Positions 1 through 7,210 of a stretch of 64,000 bases of DNA are shown here, in pieces. The position numbers and the translations under genes are program-made. The notes under the pieces were generated by a model that saw only the letters and a list, made by a program, of their open reading frames with translations, had not been told where the DNA came from and did no database searches. The number at the start of each line of letters is the position of its first letter. The first letter of the stretch is position 1. The DNA is taken from contig JBNLBF010000002.1 of assembly GCA_050302475.1 (NCBI GenBank), positions 62,001 through 126,000 on the forward strand. The letters are read 5' to 3'. The DNA is from NORP23 sp050302475. GTDB lineage: Bacteria; Pseudomonadota; Alphaproteobacteria; Rhodobacterales; Rhodobacteraceae.

Positions 1-542
1 CACAAAGCTAAGTATTTGCGGTCCAAAGAATGTTTTGCGAATTGTTCCGCGAGCCCATGATGCGCCGCGTCTGTCTTGGCGACCACCAGCAAGCCGGACG
101 TATCCTTGTCGATCCGATGTACGATCCCGGGCCGTTTGGCCCCGCCGATCCCTGACAGGCTGTCGGCGCAATGATAAAGCAGCGCATTGACCAGGGTGCC
201 CGTCTCCGAGCCCGGCGCAGGATGCACAACCATTCCGGCAGGTTTGTTGACGACAATCAGGTCCGCGTCCTCGTAAAGAACATCCAATGGGATGTTTTCG
301 GGGCGCGCTTCGATCTCCTCAGCCTCGGGCAGGTCCACTTCGAACACCTGCCCCGGCTTCACTTTAGCCTTGGGATTGGTGACAACCTTCCCATCCAGCG
401 TAACCGCCCCTGCCTCGATCAGCGTTTGCAGACGCGACCGCGACAGGGTCACTTCCTCTGGCACAAGTGCCGCCAAGGCTTTATCTAGGCGGTTGGCGGG
501 CGAGTCCCCGACCTCAAGGCGCAAACGGAAAGGGTCAGACAT
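1..542 (-). CDS. rluD: RluD-type 23S rRNA pseudouridine synthase, 3' end cut by window edge
   Basis: The first 180 residues of a minus-strand gene are visible. An S4 RNA-binding domain lies at about residues 15-75. The RluA/RluD catalytic block HRIDKDTSG lies at 142-150, with Asp145 as the expected catalytic aspartate, and the NKPAGMVVHP motif of the family is at 99-108. The family isomerises uridines in helix 69 of 23S rRNA; RluD is preferred over RluA or RluC because of the S4 domain and this motif set, but the C-terminus needed to separate them is outside the window. The ATG at 542 overlaps the divergent ATG of the next gene, so the two genes share the tetranucleotide CATG. Confidence 0.88.
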   Translation of the reverse strand, partial: MSDPFRLRLEVGDSPANRLDKALAALVPEEVTLSRSRLQTLIEAGAVTLDGKVVTNPKAKVKPGQVFEVDLPEAEEIEARPENIPLDVLYEDADLIVVNKPAGMVVHPAPGSETGTLVNALLYHCADSLSGIGGAKRPGIVHRIDKDTSGLLVVAKTDAAHHGLAEQFAKHSLDRKYLAL

Positions 543-870
543 GAGCGACGATACTCCAGAGCATCAGCCGGATATGCCCGAACCCAAGGGACTGCGCAAG
601 CTGCGGGTGATGACGACGATCCTGATGGCGACCATGATCATCGGCATTGCGCTCATCTTTTTTCTGATCATTTTCAAGATTATACAGCCCGCTGTCCCTG
701 ATCTCGCAATCCCCGAAACCATCGAGCTGCCAGCAGGCGAAACTGCGCAGGCAATCACGCAGGGTCGCGACTGGATCGCGATTGTGACCCTCGACGCGGA
801 GGGGCAGGAGCGTATCCATATTCTAAATCTCGACGGGACCCCCCGACAGGTCGTAGACTTGCGCCCATGA
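541..870 (+). CDS. Small single-pass membrane protein (DUF6476-like)
   Basis: This 109-residue protein has an acidic N-terminus, one hydrophobic segment at about residues 24-48, and a C-terminal part outside the membrane that ends in a short beta-rich stretch. It resembles the small DUF6476 proteins that sit between rluD and dnaG in Rhodobacterales; the family name is from memory. No catalytic motif is visible. The start at 541 has a purine-rich GGAAAGGG about 8 bases upstream, which lies inside the divergent rluD reading frame. Its stop overlaps the dnaG start (ATGA), so the two are probably co-transcribed and translationally coupled. Function unknown. Confidence 0.75.
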   Translation: MSDDTPEHQPDMPEPKGLRKLRVMTTILMATMIIGIALIFFLIIFKIIQPAVPDLAIPETIELPAGETAQAITQGRDWIAIVTLDAEGQERIHILNLDGTPRQVVDLRP

Positions 871-2822
871 GTCTGCCACCCGGTTTCCTTGACGAACTTC
901 GCGACCGCACCAGCCTGCATCAGGTGGTGGGGCGTAAGGTGACATGGGACAACCGGAAATCCAATCCCGGCAAAGGCGACTACTGGGCACCCTGCCCTTT
1001 CCATCAGGAAAAAACCGCTAGCTTCCACGTCGATGATCGCAAGGGTTTTTACTACTGCTTCGGTTGCCACGCCAAAGGAGACGCGCTGAGTTTCGTGCGG
1101 GAAACCGACAATGTGGGCTTTATGGAAGCCGTTGAAATCCTCGCCCGCGAGACCGGGATGGAGGTGCCGAAACAGAACCCTCGCGATCAGCAGAAGGCGG
1201 ATGAACGCAAGGAACTGGCTGACGTGATGGAGGAGGCGGTGAAATTCTATCGCCTGCAACTCCAGTCCGCGCGGGGCAGCGACGCGCGGAGTTACCTTGA
1301 CCAACGTGGCCTGCCTGCCAAAACGCTCGACAGGTTCGAAATCGGTTTTGCCCCGGATGATCGCACCGCGCTGCTGACGCACCTGAAGGACAAGGGCATT
1401 TCACAGGATCAGATCGTCGCGACGGGTATGGCGATCAAGCCGGACGATGGCGGCAATCCGTATGACCGGTTCCGTGGCCGGATTATGTTCCCGATCCGCG
1501 ACGCACGGAACCGTTGCATCGCCTTTGGTGGTCGGGCGATGGACCCGAATGCGCGGGCGAAATATCTGAACTCCAACGAAACGGCTTTGTTCGACAAAGG
1601 TCGGTCGCTCTACAATATCGGCCCTGCGCGGGAAGCAGCCGGAAAAGCCGGTGCGCTTGTCGTGGCCGAGGGGTATATGGACGTCATCGCCCTTGCCCAA
1701 GCCGGGATCGAGCACGCCGTCGCCCCGCTGGGCACCGCGATTACGGAGGATCAACTGCGCCTGATCTGGCGGCTGTACGATGAGCCGGTGATTGCGCTGG
1801 ACGGTGACACGGCGGGTCTGCGGGCCGCGATGCGGTTGATTGATCTGGCCCTGCCGATGCTGGAATCAGGAAAATCGCTTCGGTTCTGCATTCTGCCCGA
1901 GGGGCTGGACCCAGACGACCTGATCAAATCGCAGGGCGTGGCGGCCATGCAGAAACTGCTGGATGCAGCGCGTCCGATGGTGGACCTGCTGTGGCAACGC
2001 GAGACAGAAGGCAAGGTCTTCGATAGCCCCGAACGTCGCTCCGCCCTTGATGCGTCTTTGCGCAAAGCCATCGGCCAGATCAAAGATCCGAGCCTTCGCA
2101 GACATTACGGCGCCGCCATTCAGGAAAAGCGCCAGACTCTGTTCGCTCCGGCTGGTCGCCCGCAAAGCGGTCGTCCCTGGTCGCCCCGCAAAGCCCCCGG
2201 CGGACCGACTCCGTCGGCCAAAGCCTCGTTGCTGGCGCAGCAATCCGGCGGGCTGGAAACGGAGGCTCGCATTCGCGAATCCGCCATCCTGACCGGGTGC
2301 CTCAATCACCCGCATCTGGCCGAAGAATTCGAAACAACGCTGGAGCGCACAACATTCCTTTCGGTGGACCTCAGACAAATTCGTGACGCGCTCTTGTCAA
2401 AGCTGCATGACGTCCTAGATAAGCCGGACGCGGAACAACGGGACGTTTTAACGGCGCGTATGATGGACGCCCTTGGCTTTGACCCCCTCCCGAAACTCGC
2501 GGCAATTGGACAAGTCCGGGCGAACCGGCATCTGCAATCCGGAGCAACAACAGAATTCGCTCGTCAGGCGATTGCCGAAGAACTGGCCAAACAATCCGCC
2601 GTTCTGGGTATTCTGGAAGAGGTCAAAGACGCCGAACTGGAAATCACAGGCGTCGCAGATGAAGGTCTGACTTGGCGTTTAAATCAGGCGCGTGAAACGC
2701 AAAGCCGGATCGCCAAGGAGGCGGTCGAGAGCGATGATCGCGACAATGCTGATGACGCGTCTTTGTCCAAAGATTTGCAGGACCTGATCGACAAGCAGAT
2801 CTGGGTCAAAAAGAAACGCTAG
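867..2822 (+). CDS. dnaG: DNA primase DnaG
   Basis: DnaG makes the RNA primers for chromosome replication. The 651-residue protein has the full bacterial layout: a CHC2 zinc finger (Cys43, His46, Cys64, Cys67, in CPFHQEKTASF and CFGCHAKGD), the RNA polymerase domain, a Toprim centre with VVAEGYMDV and the DGDTAGLRAA metal-binding block at about 265-320, and a C-terminal DnaB-interacting region rich in helices. A basic Pro/Arg-rich linker (about 430-455) precedes the C-terminal domain. The start overlaps the upstream stop as ATGA. It lies directly before rpoD, the remnant of the macromolecular synthesis operon without rpsU. Confidence 0.97.
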   Translation: MSLPPGFLDELRDRTSLHQVVGRKVTWDNRKSNPGKGDYWAPCPFHQEKTASFHVDDRKGFYYCFGCHAKGDALSFVRETDNVGFMEAVEILARETGMEVPKQNPRDQQKADERKELADVMEEAVKFYRLQLQSARGSDARSYLDQRGLPAKTLDRFEIGFAPDDRTALLTHLKDKGISQDQIVATGMAIKPDDGGNPYDRFRGRIMFPIRDARNRCIAFGGRAMDPNARAKYLNSNETALFDKGRSLYNIGPAREAAGKAGALVVAEGYMDVIALAQAGIEHAVAPLGTAITEDQLRLIWRLYDEPVIALDGDTAGLRAAMRLIDLALPMLESGKSLRFCILPEGLDPDDLIKSQGVAAMQKLLDAARPMVDLLWQRETEGKVFDSPERRSALDASLRKAIGQIKDPSLRRHYGAAIQEKRQTLFAPAGRPQSGRPWSPRKAPGGPTPSAKASLLAQQSGGLETEARIRESAILTGCLNHPHLAEEFETTLERTTFLSVDLRQIRDALLSKLHDVLDKPDAEQRDVLTARMMDALGFDPLPKLAAIGQVRANRHLQSGATTEFARQAIAEELAKQSAVLGILEEVKDAELEITGVADEGLTWRLNQARETQSRIAKEAVESDDRDNADDASLSKDLQDLIDKQIWVKKKR

Positions 2823-2824
2823 AG

Positions 2825-2880
2825 TTGGCGAATCAGTGATTCGCCAATGGAAATCGAATCAGGTATAACAACGTGATTCG
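2825..2880. promoter_or_regulatory. Four-fold CGAATCA inverted repeats carrying four GANTC sites, upstream of rpoD
   Basis: The heptamer CGAATCA occurs at 2829-2835 and 2855-2861 and its reverse complement TGATTCG at 2837-2843 and 2874-2880. The first pair forms a perfect 23-base palindrome (2825-2847) with one central base. Each heptamer contains a GANTC site (2830, 2838, 2856, 2875), the target of the alphaproteobacterial methyltransferase CcrM. The block fills most of the dnaG-rpoD gap. It could be a methylation-sensitive (GcrA/CcrM) promoter, an operator, or simply a hairpin behind dnaG; no T-run follows, so a terminator is less likely. Confidence 0.55.
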
Positions 2881-2906
2881 CCGCAAACCGAATTTTGGAG
2901 CAATGA

Positions 2907-4910
2907 ATGGCTGATACCGATACCGAGCAGAAACCCGAAGAAGAAAACGCTGGTCCTCTGCTCGATATGAGCCAGGCGGCGGTCAAAAAAATGATCGCCC
3001 AAGCCAAGTCCCGTGGCTACATCACCTATGACGAACTGAACAAATTCATGCCGCCTGAGCAGGTCTCCTCGGAACAGATCGAGGATATCATGGCCATGCT
3101 GTCGGAGATGGGCATCAACGTCGTCGAAGATGAAGAGACGGACGATGATGAGGACGGTGACAGTGATGTCGAAGAATTCGGCGGATCAACCTCCCGCGAA
3201 CTGGTCACTGCAGCGGCGACCTCCGAGACGCTGGATCGCACCGACGATCCGGTGCGCATGTATCTGCGCGAAATGGGCACCGTGGAATTGCTGTCCCGCG
3301 AAGGCGAGATCGCGATTGCCAAACGTATCGAAGCTGGCCGCAACACGATGATTGCCGGCTTGTGCGAAAGCCCCCTGACCTTTCAGGCGATCACCATCTG
3401 GCGTGACGAGCTGTTGGAAGAAGATATCATGCTGCGCGATGTTATCGATCTGGATGCGACATTCGGTCAGCAGATGGAAGATGACGAGGAAGCCTCCATT
3501 CTGGGGTCGGTCCCGGAAAGTGTCGCCAAGGCTGCCAAGAAGAAAGAGGAAGCCGCAACGAATGAACCGGAACTGGATGCCGATGGAAATCCGGTAACCA
3601 GTGACGATGATGACGAGGATGACGAAGACGATCAGGCAAACCTGTCGCTGGCCGCGATGGAAGAGGCGCTGAAACCCGCAGTTTTGGAAACGCTGGACCG
3701 GATCGCCGATAATTATCGCCGTCTGTCGGAAATGCAGGAAGGCCGGATGGCTGCGGCCCTGTCTTCGAAAGAGACTTTTACCTCTAATCAGGAGCTGGAA
3801 TATCAACGCCTGCGATCGGAAATCGTTGAGTTGGTGAACGAACTTCACCTCCACAATAACCGTATCGAAGCGCTGGTCGATCAGCTTTACGGGATCAACC
3901 GCAAGATCATGAGTCTTGATAGCGCAATGGTCAAACTCGCCGATCAGGCGCGGATCAACCGGCGGGAGTTTATTGATGAATATAAAGGGTCTGAACTGGA
4001 CCCTGACTGGCAGGAACGTGTCGCGAAACTGAAATCCCGCGGGTGGGACATGCTGACCGGTGAAATGTCCGACAAAGTCGATGAAATCCGCGAAGAAATG
4101 GCCGAGGTCGGGCAATATGTCGGCGTCGACATCTCCGAATTCCGCCGTGTGGTTCAGCAGGTCCAGAAAGGCGAGAAAGAGGCGCGTGCAGCCAAGAAAG
4201 AAATGGTTGAAGCAAACCTGCGCCTCGTGATCTCGATCGAGAAGAAATACACCAACCGCGGCCTGCAATTCCTGGATTTGATTCAGGAAGGGAATATCGG
4301 GTTGATGAAAGCCGTCGATAAGTTTGAATATCGCCGTGGCTATAAATTCTCCACCTATGCAACATGGTGGATCCGTCAGGCGATCACGCGCTCGATTGCA
4401 GACCAAGCGCGGACGATCCGTATTCCGGTCCATATGATCGAAACGATCAACAAGCTGGTGCGCACCGGTCGTCAGATGCTGCACGAAATCGGTCGCGAGC
4501 CGACGCCGGAAGAATTGGCGGCGAAATTGCAGATGCCGCTAGAGAAGGTTCGCAAGGTGATGAAAATCGCCAAGGAGCCGATTTCTTTGGAGACGCCGAT
4601 TGGTGACGAGGAAGACTCGCAACTGGGTGATTTCATCGAGGATAAGAACGCAATCCTGCCGCTGGACAGCGCCATTCAGGGCAACCTGAAGGAAACCACG
4701 ACCCGCGTTCTGGCCTCCCTGACCCCCCGCGAGGAACGTGTGCTGCGCATGCGGTTCGGTATCGGTGTGAACACCGACCATACGCTGGAAGAGGTCGGGC
4801 AACAGTTCAGCGTGACCCGCGAACGTATCCGCCAGATCGAAGCGAAAGCGTTACGCAAGCTGAAGCATCCGAGCCGGTCGCGGAAATTGCGGTCGTTCCT
4901 TGATCAGTAG
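2907..4910 (+). CDS. rpoD: Housekeeping sigma factor RpoD (sigma-70)
   Basis: The 667-residue primary sigma factor directs RNA polymerase to most promoters. Region 1.1 is at the N-terminus, followed by acidic stretches (about 75-95 and 232-245) of the non-conserved region. Region 2.3-2.4 reads RGYKFSTYATWWIRQAITRS near residue 475. Region 4.2, the -35 reader, is near the C-terminus with VTRERIRQIEAKALRKLKHP. The start at 2907 has GGAG about 7 bases upstream; an ATG at 2903 is out of frame and stops after three codons. Length and domain order are normal for alphaproteobacterial RpoD. The gap upstream carries the CGAATCA array, and three GC hairpins follow the stop. Confidence 0.97.
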   Translation: MADTDTEQKPEEENAGPLLDMSQAAVKKMIAQAKSRGYITYDELNKFMPPEQVSSEQIEDIMAMLSEMGINVVEDEETDDDEDGDSDVEEFGGSTSRELVTAAATSETLDRTDDPVRMYLREMGTVELLSREGEIAIAKRIEAGRNTMIAGLCESPLTFQAITIWRDELLEEDIMLRDVIDLDATFGQQMEDDEEASILGSVPESVAKAAKKKEEAATNEPELDADGNPVTSDDDDEDDEDDQANLSLAAMEEALKPAVLETLDRIADNYRRLSEMQEGRMAAALSSKETFTSNQELEYQRLRSEIVELVNELHLHNNRIEALVDQLYGINRKIMSLDSAMVKLADQARINRREFIDEYKGSELDPDWQERVAKLKSRGWDMLTGEMSDKVDEIREEMAEVGQYVGVDISEFRRVVQQVQKGEKEARAAKKEMVEANLRLVISIEKKYTNRGLQFLDLIQEGNIGLMKAVDKFEYRRGYKFSTYATWWIRQAITRSIADQARTIRIPVHMIETINKLVRTGRQMLHEIGREPTPEELAAKLQMPLEKVRKVMKIAKEPISLETPIGDEEDSQLGDFIEDKNAILPLDSAIQGNLKETTTRVLASLTPREERVLRMRFGIGVNTDHTLEEVGQQFSVTRERIRQIEAKALRKLKHPSRSRKLRSFLDQ

Positions 4911-4937
4911 CTAAACCTCATCGACATCAGGACGGTG

Positions 4938-5010
4938 CCCCGACCTCGGGGTGGGTGCGAAGCGCCCTCCCCGTAGGGGAGGTCCGGGCGCTGTCCGGGA
5001 TGTTATCCCG
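4938..5010. other. Three consecutive GC hairpins after rpoD
   Basis: Stem 1 is CCCCG/CGGGG (4938-4951). Stem 2 spans 4961-4992, pairing AGCGCCC with GGGCGCT around an inner TCCCC-GTA-GGGGA stem with a one-sided bulge. Stem 3 is CGGGAT-gtt-ATCCCG (4996-5010). None is followed by a T-run, so this may be a Rho-dependent or mRNA-stabilising 3' structure of rpoD rather than a classical terminator. The rest of the gap to 5101 shows nothing recognisable. Confidence 0.4.
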
Positions 5011-5101
5011 AACGGTAATGAGTTGATCGGTCCAATGTTATTCAGAAGAAAATAGGCTCTCGACTTGCCAACGCTGTATTTAATCCAGCATTGTCGATTT
5101 C

Positions 5102-5509
5102 ATGCAAACCACGTTCAAAATCCAAACCAACGGCCAAGGGCTCTATGAGTTCACCCGTCAGGTCACATCTTGGGTCGAGGGAACCGGTCTACTGACACTG
5201 TTCGTGCGCCACACCTCTTGCTCCCTGCTCATCCAAGAAAATGCCGACCCTGAGGTCAAAACCGACCTCACCAACTTTTTTCGCCACCTTGTGCCGCCTA
5301 CCACCGATCCAAGCATGTCCTATCTGACCCACACCTATGAAGGGCCCGACGATATGCCTGCGCATATTAAGGCAGCCTTGACGCCGGTGTCGCTATCGAT
5401 CCCTGTCACCGACGGGCGATTGGCGCTGGGAACATGGCAGGGGATTTATCTGTTTGAACATCGCGACCGCCCTCACACGCGTCAGGTTGTTGCACATATG
5501 TCGCGCTAA
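5102..5509 (+). CDS. YjbQ/UPF0047 family protein
   Basis: This 135-residue protein has the single-domain YjbQ fold. The signature block with RHTSCSLLIQENADPEVKTD lies at about residues 37-56, and a GTWQGIYLFEHR block near 115-126 closes the domain. Family members are compact trimeric proteins annotated as secondary thiamine-phosphate synthase because E. coli YjbQ has weak activity of that kind; the physiological role is unsettled. The start at 5102 has no clear ribosome binding site, but no better in-frame start is present. It stands alone between rpoD and nrdR. Confidence 0.85.
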   Translation: MQTTFKIQTNGQGLYEFTRQVTSWVEGTGLLTLFVRHTSCSLLIQENADPEVKTDLTNFFRHLVPPTTDPSMSYLTHTYEGPDDMPAHIKAALTPVSLSIPVTDGRLALGTWQGIYLFEHRDRPHTRQVVAHMSR

Positions 5510-5633
5510 ACGAGAAATACAGCAAATCCACTACTCCCCAGTATATTGTGAAGCTTGCTATCCCCTACCCAAATGCTTGAAGTTCGCACCGAAGCCTGCC
5601 AAAAGTAGGCAGGGATAAAAAACGAGGTAGGTA

Positions 5634-6104
5634 ATGCGGTGCCCCTTTTGCGGAAATATTGATACTCAGGTGAAAGATTCACGCCCGGCCGAGGACCATG
5701 CGGCGATCCGACGGCGGCGAGCCTGTCCGGCATGTGGCGGACGCTTCACCACATATGAGCGCGTGCAGCTACGCGATCTGGTTGTGATCAAGCGCAACGG
5801 CCGGCGCGAAGATTTTGATCGCGACAAGCTGGATCGCTCGATCCGGATATCCATGCAGAAACGTCCTGTCGAACCTGATCGGATTGATCAGATGATTTCC
5901 GGCATCGTTCGACGGCTGGAAAGTCTTGGCGAAAGTGATGTGGCCTCCGATCTGATTGGTCAGATTGTGATGGAGACGCTGGCACGCATCGATACGGTTG
6001 CTTATGTCCGGTTTGCTTCTGTCTATAAAAACTTCCAGAACCCGGATGATTTCGAAGCCTTCGTTCAGGAATTGCGTCCCCCTGAAGACGAAAAAGACAG
6101 CTGA
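5634..6104 (+). CDS. nrdR: Transcriptional repressor NrdR
   Basis: NrdR senses ATP/dATP and represses ribonucleotide reductase genes. The 156-residue protein has an N-terminal zinc ribbon (Cys3, Cys6, Cys31, Cys34) and an ATP-cone domain starting near residue 48 (VVIKRNGRREDFDRDKL). Length is typical. The ATG at 5634 has GAGG about 8 bases upstream. It is followed after two bases by ribD, the common nrdR-ribD arrangement of proteobacteria, so the regulator and the first riboflavin gene are probably one transcript. The 5510-5633 leader contains an AT-rich patch around 5550 (CAGTATATTGTG) that faintly resembles an NrdR box; I would not rely on it. Confidence 0.96.
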   Translation: MRCPFCGNIDTQVKDSRPAEDHAAIRRRRACPACGGRFTTYERVQLRDLVVIKRNGRREDFDRDKLDRSIRISMQKRPVEPDRIDQMISGIVRRLESLGESDVASDLIGQIVMETLARIDTVAYVRFASVYKNFQNPDDFEAFVQELRPPEDEKDS

Positions 6105-6106
6105 AA

Positions 6107-7210
6107 ATGACCGCCCGCGCGGAAGATGAGAGATGGATGCGAATGGCGCTGTCTCTTGCCGGGCGGGGATTGGGGCAGGTTTGGCCCAATCCGGCGGTCG
6201 GATGTATCATTGTCAAAAATGGGCGCGTAATCGGGCGCGGCTGGACGCAGCCGGGCGGCAGGCCGCATGCCGAAACAATCGCGTTAGCGCAAGCTGGTGA
6301 CCGAGCCAATTCGGCGACTGTATATGTGACGCTGGAACCCTGCTCGCATCATGGCAAGACCCCGCCTTGTGCGGACGCCTTGATTGCGGCTGGCGTGAAA
6401 CGGGTCGTCGTCGCAATGGAAGATCCGGACCCACGGGTTTCCGGCGGCGGTTTGCGGCGCTTGCGCGATGCCGGGATCGATGTCGGGCTCGGCATATGCA
6501 TGGATGAAGCGGAGGCGCTGAACCTCGGCTATGTCCTGAACCGCACGATTGGCCGTCCAAAACTGACGCTGAAACTCGCCGCGTCGCTGGATGGTCGCAT
6601 TGCCACCAAAACTGGCGAAAGCAGTTGGATAAGTGGTTCCGCTGCCCGGGAAAGAGTACATCTGTTGCGGGCAACCCATGATGCAATCATGATTGGTGCC
6701 GGCACGGCCCGCATGGATGATCCATCACTCGATGTGCGGATTGCCGGGTTGCAGGACAGGAACCCGGTCAGGATTGTCACGGATGGTAACCTGTCGATTT
6801 CGCTGACATCGAAGCTTGTGCAGAATGCCGGACAACAGGCCCTTTGGGTTGCACATCGTAGCAACGGGGATCAGGGGCGGGAAAAAGCCTTCCGTCAGGC
6901 TGGAGTGAACCTTATCGAGGTTCCTTCCGACCCGGGGGGACTGTTGCAGTTGAGCGATCTCATGCAGCAACTCTCGGCGAATGGAATTACCCGGGTTTTG
7001 TGTGAAGGCGGTGGTGGTCTGGCGGCGTCGTTGCTGAATGCGGACCTTGTTGATGAGATCGTCATCTTTCATGCAGGAATGATTTTGGGCGCTGACGCGT
7101 ATGATATGCTGGCGGCGATGGGGATTGAGCTTCTGTCTGACGCCCCACGATTTACCCTTGTATCAGCCGATCAAATCGGCGGCGATATCATGTCGGTCTG
7201 GCGAACTTAG
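6107..7210 (+). CDS. ribD: Bifunctional riboflavin deaminase/reductase RibD
   Basis: RibD performs the deamination and side-chain reduction steps that turn the GTP cyclohydrolase II product into the uracil intermediate of riboflavin synthesis. The N-terminal cytidine-deaminase-like domain has the zinc motif His54-Ala-Glu56 and Cys79...Cys88 (EPCSHHGKTPPC). The C-terminal reductase domain begins near residue 145 (KLTLKLAASLDGRIAT) and has the CEGGGGLAASLL nucleotide-binding block near 300. Length 367 is normal. The stop overlaps the stop of the convergent kpsC-like gene by four bases. The rest of the riboflavin genes resume 4.7 kb downstream, beyond three inverted capsule genes. Confidence 0.96.
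   Translation: MTARAEDERWMRMALSLAGRGLGQVWPNPAVGCIIVKNGRVIGRGWTQPGGRPHAETIALAQAGDRANSATVYVTLEPCSHHGKTPPCADALIAAGVKRVVVAMEDPDPRVSGGGLRRLRDAGIDVGLGICMDEAEALNLGYVLNRTIGRPKLTLKLAASLDGRIATKTGESSWISGSAARERVHLLRATHDAIMIGAGTARMDDPSLDVRIAGLQDRNPVRIVTDGNLSISLTSKLVQNAGQQALWVAHRSNGDQGREKAFRQAGVNLIEVPSDPGGLLQLSDLMQQLSANGITRVLCEGGGGLAASLLNADLVDEIVIFHAGMILGADAYDMLAAMGIELLSDAPRFTLVSADQIGGDIMSVWRT

Noticed and set aside
3186..4484. 432-codon open frame antisense to rpoD
   Set aside because: Composition and motifs are those of a shadow frame; rpoD is certain on the other strand, and there is no ribosome binding site or family match.
5540..5560. NrdR box upstream of nrdR
   Set aside because: Only one weak half-like match (CAGTATATTGTG) is present, while true sites usually occur in pairs upstream of nrd genes.
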